A DNA stretch of 64,000 nucleotides, from assembly GCA_022701365.1 (NCBI GenBank), contig JAKUHH010000040.1, positions 434,001 to 498,000 of the forward strand. The letters run 5' to 3'. Positions 44,999-55,642 of the stretch are shown here, piece after piece. This DNA is from Mycocentrospora acerina (taxonomy: Eukaryota; Ascomycota; Dothideomycetes; Pleosporales). Each line of letters opens with the position of its first letter. Within the stretch, counting starts at the first letter, position 1. Made by a program: the position numbers and the translations under genes. Under the pieces are notes generated by a model, which saw only the letters and a program-made list of their open reading frames with translations, was not told the DNA's origin and made no database searches.

Positions 44999-45391
44999 TC
45001 ATCTCCCGGCGACCCTCTCAACTCCGCGCCTCGCTTCCTCTAACCCCCTACCCAACTCTCCCCTCTTATGCGCCTCTCGTACCTCGTAATGAAACGACAC
45101 TAAATCCTTTGCTCTCTTTATATCTTCATCATCCTCTTCTCTGACCGTCGACGATACCTCATTTTTTGTCGCAGAAGAGGATGAGGAGGAGGAGGGACGA
45201 ACAGACACAAGTGCCAGCGCGGCCTTGGGATCCTGACAACCAGTCAATCTCGGAGTAGTTTAAAATAAAAGCAGTATGACAGAGAGAGGAAGGGAGAGAG
45301 GAAGAAAAAGACATACACAAACACGCAACGACACGAGATCAGAAAGAATCTCAGCTAATTGCATCGGCTTCACCGTATCCTGGTCCGCCAT
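44999..45391 (-). CDS. Small conserved-looking protein of unknown function
   Basis: A predicted 100-residue protein. Exon 1, 45391-45323, encodes MADQDTVKPMQLAEILSDLV and three more residues; exon 2, 45232-44999, continues DPKAALALVSVRPSSSSSS and ends in a charged helix (DEDIKRAKDLVSFHYEVREA, then GELGRGLEEARRGVERVAG). The 90-nt intron uses donor CGT|gtttgt and acceptor gtcag; a second possible donor (CTC|gtgtcg) would shorten exon 1 by four codons. The amphipathic C-terminal helix and Ser run suggest a small subunit of a complex, but I do not recognise the family. It diverges from the FAHD1-type gene. The model rests on coding-like composition and frame agreement. Confidence 0.6.
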
Positions 45392-45820
45392 ATCTTTTCA
45401 ATCTCCCTTTTGTTTCGTGGAAGACTCTCTCTCTATCTCTCTCTCTCTCTCTCAAAAAAATACGCGCAACGCAAATGTTTTGTTCAATGATGATGATGAT
45501 GATTACACGCGCGATATAACGTGATGCGATACGTCACCTCTCTTCCTTCCTTCATTCCTTCCTTCCTTCCTCGCATCCCGCCTACCGGCCGACATGCCGT
45601 AGCGCACAAGCCCCAGGCCTCCGCGTTCGGGCATCCCGCCCGGCTAATCACGGACCCTTGTTCCCGCCCCAACGTCGTCGAGATAATCTTCGCGTGCTGA
45701 GCGCGTTTTCGACATTTCGCTTGTTCCCTCTCTCTTACTTGTAGGAACACATTTTTTTATTTGTTGGTATCGACGCTTACTTGTTCGTTTTTCTTTCGTC
45801 AAAGAAAAAAATAAAATAAA
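45392..45820. promoter_or_regulatory. Divergent promoter with microsatellites
   Basis: Contains (tc)n near 45424-45455, (atg)n near 45487-45501 and ttcc repeats near 45545-45572, then A-rich DNA just upstream of the rightward ATG. Confidence 0.6.
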
Positions 45821-46969
45821 ATGGCGAGTATACAGGCTATTCGCGCAAACTGCAGAAAGGTACGTGGGGATTGGAGTGTTTTTCCAAAGTTCTTGTCTCG
45901 TCTCTTCTCTTCTCTTTTCTTCTCGGTATTGGTGTGTGCATATGGGTGCAGATTGGGGGAAAGATGGGTAGCTGCTTGTTTGCAAGATGAGACAATGGGA
46001 AGACAATGGGAGGTAGTAGTAGCGTTGGAGTTGTTCGAGTTCATGATATTCTGCATGACTTTGATTCTTGTTTGTCACATTTGCTTCGTTCGTTCGTAGA
46101 ATAGTGTTTCTTCATCATCGTTTCTCTGGATAAATGTCACTAACTCTTCTCAGGTCATGTGCATTGGCAGAAACTACGCGTGCGTTCCATCACCGTATTT
46201 CATCTTCCTTATTGACATTCTTGCAGCGACCACGTAAAAGAGCTGAACAACAAAGCTCCCAAGCAGCCCTTCTTTTTCCTTAAGCCCCCTTCTTCCATCT
46301 TGCTTCCCGGCGCTGGCCCTGTTCTACGTCCTCGTGGGGTGAACCTCCACTATGAGGTCGAACTTGGCTTGATCATTGGTAAAACGGTGCGAGATCTGGA
46401 CCCTGAAGACACGCAAGGAGCACTGGATGCTATCGAAGGTAACAAATAATCATCTGACTTCCTTTTACATCTAATTGAATCATCAAACACATCCAATCAT
46501 CTTGCTTCCTGTAAGAGTCCACTCGCTAACAATGCCCATAGGCTATCTCCTAACAATTGATATGACGGGTCGAAACGTACAAGACGAGGCGAAGAAGAAG
46601 GGCCTGCCATGGTCCATAGCAAAAGGCTTCGACACTTTCCTTCCCATCTCCAACATGATCGCAAAATCTCGTATTCCCAATCCGCAAAATGCCCACCTCT
46701 GGCTCTCCGTGAATGGTGAGATGAAGCAGTCCGACAACACCGAGTTGATGCTCTTCCGCATTCCAAGGCAATTGAGCGATATTAGTCGGGTGATGACGCT
46801 CGAAAAGGGCGATATTGTGCTGACAGGTACACCAAAGGGTGTAGGGCAGGTCAAGACGGGAGATATCATGAGAGCAGGGCTAAAAGTCGATGGAAAGGAT
46901 ATTGAGGAAGCAAACTTGGAGGTGCCAGTTGTCGATCGTGAGGGAGCATATGAGTTCCGCGAGACATAG
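45821..46969 (+). CDS. FAHD1-type fumarylacetoacetate hydrolase family protein
   Basis: A 234-residue member of the FAH family, subgroup FAHD1/acylpyruvase-oxaloacetate decarboxylase. Exons 45821-45859, 46154-46179, 46227-46438 and 46542-46969; the second exon is only 26 nt. The order is MCIGRNYADHVKELNN, PFFFLKPPSSIL, then HYEVELGLIIGKTVRD with the paired Glu metal ligands, IDMTGRNVQDEAKKKGLPW, KGFDTFLPISNMI, and VLTGTPKGVGQVKTGD. Mg/Mn-dependent cleavage of acylpyruvates or oxaloacetate is the family reaction, usually in mitochondria; no strong presequence is seen. Intron 1 is unusually long at 294 nt. Its stop is only 42 bp from the convergent neighbour's stop, so 3' UTRs almost surely overlap. 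Confidence 0.93.
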
Positions 46970-47011
46970 TCGGGTTTTAGTCGATAAACTGTTTGCCTGC
47001 AATGCAACAGT

Positions 47012-48734
47012 TCATATAACTTGTCCTTTTGCCTGCATCTCTAGGAACGTCTGCAAATCCGGAATACCTGGTGTTTGTATAAACAGTCTGGATGATCTGC
47101 TGCTGCGGTTGGGTCGGACAACCGATGGACCTGAAGTAAATGAAGGCGCCATAGGAAGTTGTGGGGCTACCAGAGAATCAAATTCCTTGGCCTCTTTGGC
47201 CCCTGAGCTAACTTCAAGATTAACTTCTGGTCGGACTTGCTTCTTGTTAGCACTTGATTGAAGAGTCTGCTTCTTTGGAGCGATCGGTTGTATAGGCAGA
47301 ACAGTTTGAGTATCATCGCTAGGTGGTTGATCATACACACACTGTACCCCACGCTTTGTACATTGGCCACACGCTGGTCGACTCCGACTGCATTTCTGTT
47401 TTCGTTTACGGCATTCGAGACATGTTCCAGGCAGTCGATTCGATCGGGGCTTCGACGTCACTGCAGCTTTACGGGTCGTACTCTTCTTTGACTTGACTAC
47501 TAGACCCTGTGTTTGGTCACTCGACCCACATTGAATCGGATCCTTTCTAAGCTGTTGCATCGGAGGGTTACCAACCTTTCCATGTTCTGCCGCGTTTATA
47601 TTCACATCTTTCCCTGCATCGTACGGGTTCTCATTAGTGTCTTCGAGCGGCCGCTTTCGCTTTCCGAGATTCACGTTACTGGCTAGTTGTGTCTCAGGAA
47701 GAGGTATATTGGCATGTGATCGTGATTTTGGTTGGAGTGGACGCGCCCTGGTATCTCTAAGTTCGCCTCCTCGAGGTATGCGTGCATCGTATATTGAAGG
47801 TCGTCTCATCATATTCAGTCGTGCAGACTTGGCTTGTCTGCCCTTCGAAGGTGACGATGATGCCAGTACTGAATCTGAACTCCTTCAACCATTAGTAGGG
47901 CCCTCTTGATAGAATAGCAGGTACTAATTACTTTTGAACTGTGTTTTGGCTTCTTGGTACTTGAATATGTTCTCTAGTCGAAAAATCGAGGTCTTCATCT
48001 TCTGTCTCTGACTCTACCATGACGCCGTGATTCTGAGATGCTCCTACCCTTGATGAGGATGCAGCTTTGCTGAAGCGTTGTGGGCTGATCTCAGAACAAT
48101 TCACTCCTGTCGACCAGACATTGGCCCTTCCCAGACTCTCTCGACGACTGAGAACCGCCTGTAACTCCTCATTCCTGGCTATGTAACTGCGGCACGTCAT
48201 CCTCAAATCGATGACTTCCTTCTCCATCGCCTTGATGTGACTGCTATCTCCCCTCTGCTTGTCTTCGAGATCTCCCAGACGTTGGAGCAGAACGCGATGG
48301 TCCACAGATATACTTTTGACTGTATCAAGCTCGTCTGTGGCGATTAAAAATCGATTCTCCAGCTCAATTAGCTTCGTTCGAACGTCCTTGTTTCGGTCTG
48401 TGGACATCTTGAGTTGCGTAATCTCTTCCCCGATCCACTTGTCAAATGGTCGGTCGGCATCGTCCTGCTCCATGACTGCAATTTTCTGTTCGATTTGCCG
48501 CACTCTAGCTGTGGCAGCTTCCGCAGCCTCCGCGGTAGTCTCTGTAGCTTGTATTCGAGCGTCATATACCTCATGTTGCTTCTGGAGCTCCTTCATCTGA
48601 GGAACGAGATACTCGAGATCTCGTTTGATCTCTTTGACCCACAATAGGGTCTCGGCCGCGGCAAAAGGCATTCTGTCGGACTCAGCAGTCAAGCGTGCAG
48701 TGCTAGACTTGCGAGGCGAGCTTTGCTGGCTCAT
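47012..48734 (-). CDS. Coiled-coil protein with C-terminal Zn(II)2Cys6 domain
   Basis: Two stretches that look like separate genes join in phase: exon 48734-47932 and exon 47882-47012, over a 49-nt intron (AA|gtaatt, ttgaag acceptor), making 557 residues. The first ~220 residues are mostly coiled coil (LEYLVPQMKELQKQHEVYDA through LQRLGDLEDKQRGDSSHIKA). The Zn2Cys6 cluster is at ~422-449: CLECRKRKQKC, then CGQC and GVQC, spacing C-x2-C-x6-C-x6-C-x2-C-x6-C, preceded by basic residues. Most fungal Zn2Cys6 factors have the finger near the N-terminus followed by the middle homology region; neither feature is present here. Upstream, taatgttttag before the ATG may be the end of a 5'UTR intron. A DNA-binding role is likely; targets unknown. 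Confidence 0.82.
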
Positions 48735-49238
48735 GACGGCGGAGTCAAGAGCAAGTTGATAAACAAGTGCTAAAACATTAGACTTCGAGGAAAGGGGGAA
48801 CGGCCAAAGTAACAGACGTTGTAAGGACAGGACCAGTGCTACGAAGCGAAAAGAGCGAGAAGAAGAATAAAACAGCAAAGTGAGATGGTAACGACGGTGT
48901 GAGCGAGAAAAGAGTGGCGAGAGAGGGAGAAAAGAGTGAAGTACACTTGCTCGTCGAGGGGTCAGGAAAGTACGATGACGGGCGTGCCTTCCTTCCTCGA
49001 CTGACCGCCTTGACTTTGCGCAACGAGCAGCGATGCTGCAGACAACGCAATGTCCTCGACATGTTTCAAAGCACCACTATAGTTACCAGAAGAGGACAGC
49101 CACGATAGTTTTGCTTGTGATAATGTCCTCGAACTGTGAATCAGTAGTCAAAGCAATTGATATCAAGGGTAATGACGTGAAGTTGAAACCGTTTATTATT
49201 TCTTACTACCTACTTATTGTGTCCAGGTCTGATTGCAG
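48735..49238. other. Intergenic region, tandem leftward genes
   Basis: Promoter of the coiled-coil/Zn2Cys6 gene and 3' flank of the Smr gene; probably contains part of a 5'UTR intron. No gene seen. Confidence 0.5.
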
Positions 49239-51604
49239 TCAAGCAGCCCGCTTCGGTCCTTTCGGTGCATCCAAGACCTCTTCTCTCTTCATGATTCGGA
49301 TCTTTGTGTCTTTCTTCGCACCTTCCTCATCGCTCCCAGCATCGCTCTCCTTCAGCCGTTCCGCCACACTCTTGTCATAGCTGCTAGGGTCAATACCGAG
49401 GATTCCACCCACGTTGTTGCGATCACCTGGGACAGAGAACTCGCGGAATGCATATCTCCACTCGTTCAAGAAGCCACGGATTGCCTTCCCGACTTTATCT
49501 TTGCCATTCTTGGAGTGGTGACCAGTACCGGTGATGGCGTACACAGGGCGAGGATGGGAGCTGTGTTTTAAGAGGATACTTTCAAGATATGACACTGACT
49601 CGTCTGGATGAAGTCCTGGAATGAAAGTTAGCAATGGGGTCCAGTGTAAAAGTGGAAGAGGACATTGTCATACCGTGGAGATCAACATATAGCTCTTTCG
49701 AGCCATCGCCAACCTTGTTTCGTTCTTCATAAAGAACGCGAGCAGCTTCTCTGTGGGCTTCGCGCATGAGATTATTCTCACTCTGCCCCCTAAGACTCAG
49801 CGCTTTAGCTGCGCGTGAATCGCTGCGGTTCCAGGCTTGAGCAGCACTAGAAAGAGTTAGTGTTATGAAGAGTACAAATGCAACCACAAGCTTTACCTTT
49901 GCAAGAACTTATTTCTCAGGCTACCGTGCTTGAAGGCTTCAGCACGAGCTTTGAGGTACGCCTGATTCCCTTGCTGGCCTGTTTCTAACCACGGAATATG
50001 TTGAGGAGCTGGGATAGCTTGGGCAGCTGCGCTATTTTCACGAGACCCGTTGAAGCTCTTAGCTGTCTTCAATCCTTTACGCACGGGAGTGACAGGATTT
50101 GGAGAGGGTGACATGCGCACGATATCTGCAAGATTGTTCGGACTAGTTGTGTCCTTGTTATGGCTGTGGCCACCTCGCTTGCCATGGTGTCGCTTGCCGG
50201 CCTTTGCAGCAGCAGAACCTAAGCTTGGGAATGCATCGTTGTCGTCCACCGCGAGTACAGAGGGCGTGGGCGCGCGAGAGAGCTGACGGCTGCTGGTTCG
50301 AGACTGTGGACGGCTGAGACTTCCAGGAGTAAATACAGGAAAAGGACTCAGTCCAGGCGGGGGGCGGGTTGCACTGCTTGTGGTCAGGCCGTAGAGTTGC
50401 TCAAGAGAAAGTGGTTCGGCCTTGGAGAGCTGAGGCGTGCCGAAAGGGGAGCTGGAGGTCTGGAGAGTGGGGAACTCGTAATCAGTCATCTGAAAATTGG
50501 GTACGTTCGCGCGCAACGGTGGTGTGGATGCGTCTGAGATGGCCATGCGAGCCATGAGGGAAGACGGATCGTGAGAGAATAAGCACGTGTCGCCTGCGAG
50601 GCAGTTTCCGTTCAGAAAATATCTAGTGGTCTAAGGTTAACATTGGACGATTTGATGATGCACGTGAAAACTCACTTGCACAGTGTCTTGCTGGTATCAT
50701 GGCTAAACCTGCAGTCTGCTCTCGCACAGTGCCCCGTGGAGAGGAAGTACTTGCACACAATGTTGCTCTTCTGCTGGCCAGCAGGTGTGGCCGGTCTGAA
50801 TGCAGGGCTCATTGACTTTCCGATGATGTAGCCGGTCTGCTCAGGATTGGAGGTGGACAGTTGCTGTCCTTCGAGCTGCTGACCCATCAACGCAAGCAAG
50901 GCAGCACTCAAATCATAGCCATTGGCCTCAAGGACCTTCTCGAGCTCTTCGTCTGACCGATCGTCCCTCAAGATGGAGCGGAGCATGTCATACGGGCCCA
51001 TGTCGATAGTCTGTGGCTGGATCCACTCGGCGGCGCCGCCATTGAGCGTGCCGTCGCCGAGCAGAGACGACTCGGTGCTCACAGAGTCTTCATTTACAAG
51101 CCAGTCTACGGACTGGCCATCGAGATCTCCGTACAAGTCTGTGCTCGGGCTCACGCCTTCGCTGAACTGATATGCGCTCAGGCTAGGACTGTGTGGGATA
51201 TGCGGACTGGAAAAAGCAAGGCGAGGAGACGGGCGGGGGGAAGTAAAGGGGGAGGCGTTGTGGGACTTTGCGCGGGAGAAGCTGGGAGGAGCAATGCCAA
51301 AGCCTGGTGGAGGATGGACCAAGCGTGGAGACTGGTTTACAGGAGTCGGGGCGCGGCTGGTGTGCCACGGCGCGGGCGAGGGACGGCGGATGATGGTATG
51401 GCGGCTAGGGGGAGGAGAGCTGGAGGAGCTGCCGGCGTCGCGGTAGCGCCAGAGACAGTCCAAGACAATGTTCTCCAGCGACTTCCCGGTGAGGCCAGTC
51501 TCCTTGCGCAGCAGCTCCTCGAGCTGGTCCGTCTTGTCCTCGTCGTCCAGGGCGTCATCCTGCAGCACTGGCAGCGCCTTTTCGTACAGGTTGTCTGCGA
51601 CCAT
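49239..51604 (-). CDS. CUE-like/CCCH zinc finger/DUF1771-Smr protein
   Basis: A 734-residue protein from four exons: 51604-50676, 50622-49897, 49846-49674 and 49615-49239. The N-terminus (DQLEELLRKETGLTGKSLEN) resembles a CUE-like or helical ubiquitin-binding segment; a second such helix set is near SILRDDRSDEELEKVLEANG. Two CCCH fingers follow at ~290-335: CKYFLSTGHCARADCRFSH and CKYFLNGNCLAGDTCLFSH. After a disordered Ser/Pro region comes DUF1771 (AAKALSLRGQSENNLMREAH) and the Smr domain with ELYVDLHGLHPDESVSYLE and AITGTGHHSKNG. Smr domains act as RNA or DNA endonucleases; together with CCCH fingers this suggests RNA surveillance, as for Cue2-type proteins. Splicing across the second finger is needed to see it. 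Function is inferred. Confidence 0.9.
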
Positions 51605-52664
51605 GGCTGCTCCAACAAGCACAGGAGGCGTAGGGGGTGATTGGCGTTGGGCGAGGGGAGGGGAGGGAGGGGAGGGGGCACTGGCTGGGAGAGACAGGGA
51701 GCCCTGGCGGTTGGTTGGGCTGATTAAGGATGCGGGTGGTCGCAGAGGGCGTCCGGCGCGTCAGCGAGCGTGGAGGGCAGTGAAGGACAGGCTGTCCCGC
51801 AGAGAGCTGCGAGACACTCCAACGGCGCCAAAGAGAGAGGCAGAGCAGCAACGTCCAAGGCCAACTGCGCGCGCAAATCAAACGGGATGAAGCACGGGAT
51901 GAAGCGCTAGCTTGTGCAGGGTGGAAGTGTGGGGGATCGCGGGACGTGCAGCCAGACAGGCCAGGCAGGCAAGGCAGGCTGGTCCCAGGCAGAGGGAGCG
52001 TGCAACGGCGAGCATCAACAACACGGCCACTCCTCCAGCGCTACATTGCTGTCGAGCCGGGCGCGGGCTGTCCTGCGTGCGATGATGTGAGCAGGCGCTG
52101 ACGGCGACGATGGCGCACGGCGAGTGGTGGGACCTGGACAACGGGACCCCGTCGCCGGCTGCACATGTAGCTGTGTGTCTCTGCCCACCGCGTCCTTGAG
52201 GCTGAACACGGTCACGTGCCGTCTGTATGACGATTGCAGCATCATGCACATCATGCTCATCATGTGCAGCCGTGTTGGCGGTTCTTGGGACGGAGGGAGA
52301 CGCGCTTTATTAATGGTCCTCTCGTGTCCAGCTGGCAGAAGAACCCCCGCTGCCCAACTAACCAGCTCCTCGACCAAACTTGCCTGCTGACGCTCAAGCT
52401 CGTCTCATCTCGCTGTCCGTATCGGCGGTGCATCGTTCCGCCGGCCTATTTGGGTGGGCAGTGATGATGAAACCACGACCCCGAGCCTCGCCCGTCTCCG
52501 CGCCCGCTCCCACCCTTCTTTGCCGCCTGCATCGTCTGGAATGACCCTCTCTAGTCGCAGTAGCCAGACAACCATTCCATATTCTTGCAGCCTTTCTTTG
52601 ACCATCCGCATCCTTCCGTAGCTTTCCGCCATCGAGCGTCCTAGGTATACACTGCACTGGCACC
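51605..52664. promoter_or_regulatory. Divergent promoter region, Smr gene and TVP38-type gene
   Basis: About 1.06 kb between diverging starts, with G-rich runs near the leftward start and short catcatgc-type repeats near 52240-52265. No gene recognised. Confidence 0.5.
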
Positions 52665-53864
52665 ATGCCCGCGTCCGACTACGACGCCCGCGCCCTCGCG
52701 CTGCCCATCGATGATGAGGAAAGAGCCACAACGCCGTCATGGAGCCGCCGCTCGCCTACAAGGTCGTTTGCGCGCAACTCAAATGCATCCCGCCGGGGCC
52801 GCCCTTCGTTGCAACACCGCGCCATGAGCACCTACTCCAAGCTGAGCCGGCGCGCCACGGACCAGTACAACAAGCTGTCTCCCATTCAGAAAGTCTTGGT
52901 CGTTGTGGGGGGCCTCACTGCACTTGTGCTGGGGATACTGTTCATGGTGTTCAACGAGCGCATCTTTGGGAAACTGCTTCCGTTTGCGAAGAAGTGGAGG
53001 GACGTTAGAGGCGGCTGGGTTATCCTCTGGGCCCTGATCTTCACCGTGTCATTCCCGCCCTTGATTGGATACTCATCGCTCTTAACAATCGCTGGGTTTG
53101 TCTTTGGCTTTCCAAATGGGTATGTCACTTGCCTTGACCACATCATCGACACCAACTGACGATGCATCAGCTGGTTCATAGCCGCCTCAGCCACTGTGAT
53201 TGGCTCTACGACCTCCTTCCTTCTCTCGCGTTCTCTTCTCAAGAACTACGTCGACCGCTTAATCGCAAACGACACGCGTTTTGCTGCTCTTTCCCTCACC
53301 CTCAAGCATGATGGCCTTAAGCTCCTTGTCATGATCCGCATGTGCCCGCTCCCCTATTCCCTGTCCAATGGCGCTATTGCCACCTTCCCAACCGTTCACT
53401 GGGCATCCTTTGCCCTAGCAACCGCCATGGTATCTCCCAAACTCATGTTGCACATCTTCATCGGCTCGCAGCTTGAGAAAATTGCTGAGAGCGGTGGCAA
53501 GATGGACCCACGTACAAAGGCACTCAGCTACATCAGCATTGCGATTGGTGCCGTGGCAGGCGTCGCAACGGGGTGGCTCATGTACCGCAAGACGCAACAG
53601 CGCGCGCGGGAGCTGGAGGAAGAAGAGCAACAGGGGGCTAGACGGGCGAGTATCGAAGATTTGGAGAACGAGTATGCGGATGATCCTGCGGCGCTGGAGG
53701 CTGCAGAGATGCTGAGAGAGGATGACGATGACATTAGCTTGAGGACAGCGTGGGACGACGAGTATCACGATGAGCCCGAGACAGGTGACGCACTAGAGAT
53801 TGGGGACGATCCGTTTAAAGATGGAGATGGGACAGACGAGGAAGACCGAAGAGGGAGGAAATAG
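52665..53864 (+). CDS. TVP38: TVP38/SNARE-associated (DedA/VTT) membrane protein
   Basis: A 382-residue Golgi membrane protein of the Tvp38/TMEM64 (VTT/DedA) family. Exons 52665-53119 and 53171-53864, 51-nt intron, joining FGFPNG to WFIAASATVIGSTTSF. A Ser/Arg-rich cytosolic N-terminus precedes a hydrophobic helix at ~77-99 (VLVVVGGLTALVLGILFMVF). The VTT core has the re-entrant loop motif GYSSLLTIAGFVFGFPNG and, later, MIRMCPLPYSLSNGAIATFP, which together match the G-x3-G / R-x-P signature of DedA-type proteins. The C-terminus is a long acidic tail (EDDDDISLRTAWDDEYHDEP). Family work links VTT proteins to lipid scrambling and vesicle traffic; the yeast protein is in Tlg2 vesicles. Secure. 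Confidence 0.93.
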
Positions 53865-54004
53865 AGCATATCATCACGACCTGTAGACACTAGATTGGCT
53901 AGATGGGATTTGGATAGATCTAAGCATTTTTCCTCGACCTACAGATTATGTTTTACAATTTTAACTATACAATAATGTAACAACCCTGTACCTCTCCTCC
54001 TTTT

Positions 54005-54096
54005 CCCTCTTCACTCCTCTCCTCCTCTTCCCTCTTCACTCCTCTCCTCCTCTTCCCTCTTCACTCCTCTCCTCCTCTTCCCTCTTCACTCCTCTT
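54005..54096. repeat. 25-bp pyrimidine minisatellite
   Basis: Three perfect 25-bp units beginning ccctcttcac, plus a partial fourth, in the gap between two convergent genes. Further CT-rich variants extend to ~54115. Confidence 0.92.
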
Positions 54097-54119
54097 CCCT
54101 CCTCTTCCCTCTCCTCGAA

Positions 54120-55273
54120 TCAGCTCTCCATTGTCTCCCCAAACACCCCCGCCTCCTCGTGGCCCCCAGCCCGCAGGAAGATCTTCATGCTCTCCAACAC
54201 CTGCTCCTTCAAGTCGCCCCTCGTGACATTCTGCCCCGGAAACCCGCCATACGTACTCTCAAACGCAAACGGCTTGAGCGCCTTCCAAATACCGTGAATC
54301 TTCGCCGGCGGAAGGGGAATCATATTCGGATAAGACCACATGAAGGAAAACGACGCCGTCCCGGGGAGACGGTTTTCATGGAAGAACCCAGACTATGTGG
54401 AAGTAATGTAACGTGTTAGTCGGGAGTAAGTATACATGCCGTTCACCAATTTTTTACCATTTGTTTGGTATACACATGGAGGAGAGGTGCGTGGTGGAGG
54501 ATAGGGCAAGGTAGGATGGGTCAGAATGGGATAGGATAGGACAGGGCAAAATACACACCGGAACAGACATCATTGTATCCGCAATAAACAGCTTCTTCTC
54601 CCAGTGCAGAAACATGGATCCGTCAAAGTGGCCCCCGGCCTGGATTGCCGTCACTCCGGGAACGATCTCCGTCGCCCCCTTGATCAGCCTGCGTGCGCCT
54701 TCTTTGTCCTCGCGGTTCAGCCACGCCGAATCGTCGGCGCTCACGTACACGGGGCATTTGAAAATACGCGCCCATTCTAGATGCGTGGTGTAGAAGTGCG
54801 GGTGGGAGATGACAATGGCTTTCAATCCGCCCTTTTCGGTGATGAAGTCTACAGTGGCGCGGTCGATCAAGGCGATCAGGTCCCACAGGATGTTGCCGTT
54901 TTCCGTCTGGAGGAGGATGGCGCGCTCGCCGATGCCCAGCTGTTTGCGGGTTGGGGTCGAGTCGGAGAGGCCGGGGGGGAGGGAGGCAGGGGTCAAGGGG
55001 GAGGTGGTGAGGTAGTGGATGCGTGGGTCCAGGGCGTCGGTTTCAAAGGTGTTTTTTTGCGTGCGAGAACTGGCGTTGAGGCTGGTCCAGGTTTGGCCTG
55101 AGGCGGGGACGTATTGGCGCGGGTCCTGGGGCGAGAGTTTAGTCAGGGCTGCTTTGGGAGGAGGCATGTCATACATCGCAGATTCGACAGCTGGATGGTG
55201 GGGAGGAGAGCGGGACGTCATATTGGGTGCCGCAGGTTGTGCAGATGGCTAGATCACCGGATGAAAAGTTCAT
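54120..55273 (-). CDS. Metallo-beta-lactamase-fold protein with N-terminal zinc ribbon
   Basis: A 312-residue protein from exons 55273-55175, 55125-54559 and 54392-54120, all phase 0. The first exon, found by splicing, encodes LAICTTCGTQYDV and SSCRICD, giving two CxxC pairs that should bind zinc. It joins to DPRQYVPASGQTWTSL. The lactamase fold follows: ILWDLIALIDRATVDFI, ISHPHFYTTHLEW (metal-binding His cluster, but not the classical HxHxDH), TAIQAGGHFDGSMFLHWE and LFIADTMMSVPSGF. The C-terminus has MIPLPPAKIHGIWKALKPF. This layout is common in fungal proteins annotated only as metallo-beta-lactamase-like; substrate unknown. An internal ATG could be mistaken for the start, but it would lose the zinc ribbon. 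Confidence 0.88.
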
Positions 55274-55642
55274 GTTGGGCAGTTTGGGATAGGGAGTTTG
55301 TGTGGAGAGCTTGCAAGTGCAGAGTATAATCTCATGCTGTTGCTATTGTTATTATAGTTGGAGAAGAGCGGGGGTAGTGAGGGGAAACATGTAGCTCCCA
55401 TAGGGCGTAGCTTGACTCGCGGTCAGCTTATAAAGAAGGCTTCGAAATTAAACGTCTATACGTTAAAGCATGATGGGGAAACGGTCTAGAAACCAGTGAT
55501 TACGAGAATACAAAAGACCCAACCTAACCAATGAAAAAGATCATGTCAAGTTTTCAATGTGAGCAATCGCTCGTGCCGAGATCCGTTTGACACTCCAGGA
55601 TCAAATCTCACCTGATTCTTCTTCGACTGAGAAATAGTGTGA
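55274..55642. other. Intergenic region, tandem leftward genes
   Basis: Promoter of the metallo-beta-lactamase gene and 3' flank of the FAS1 gene. Nothing recognisable. Confidence 0.5.

Noticed and set aside
47012..48734. Two separate genes (a Zn2Cys6 protein and a coiled-coil protein)
   Set aside because: A 49-nt gt..ag intron joins them in phase, and the downstream part's first ATG is not preceded by promoter-like space.
54005..54115. CRISPR-like array
   Set aside because: Units are directly adjacent without spacers, and the genome is eukaryotic; it is a minisatellite.
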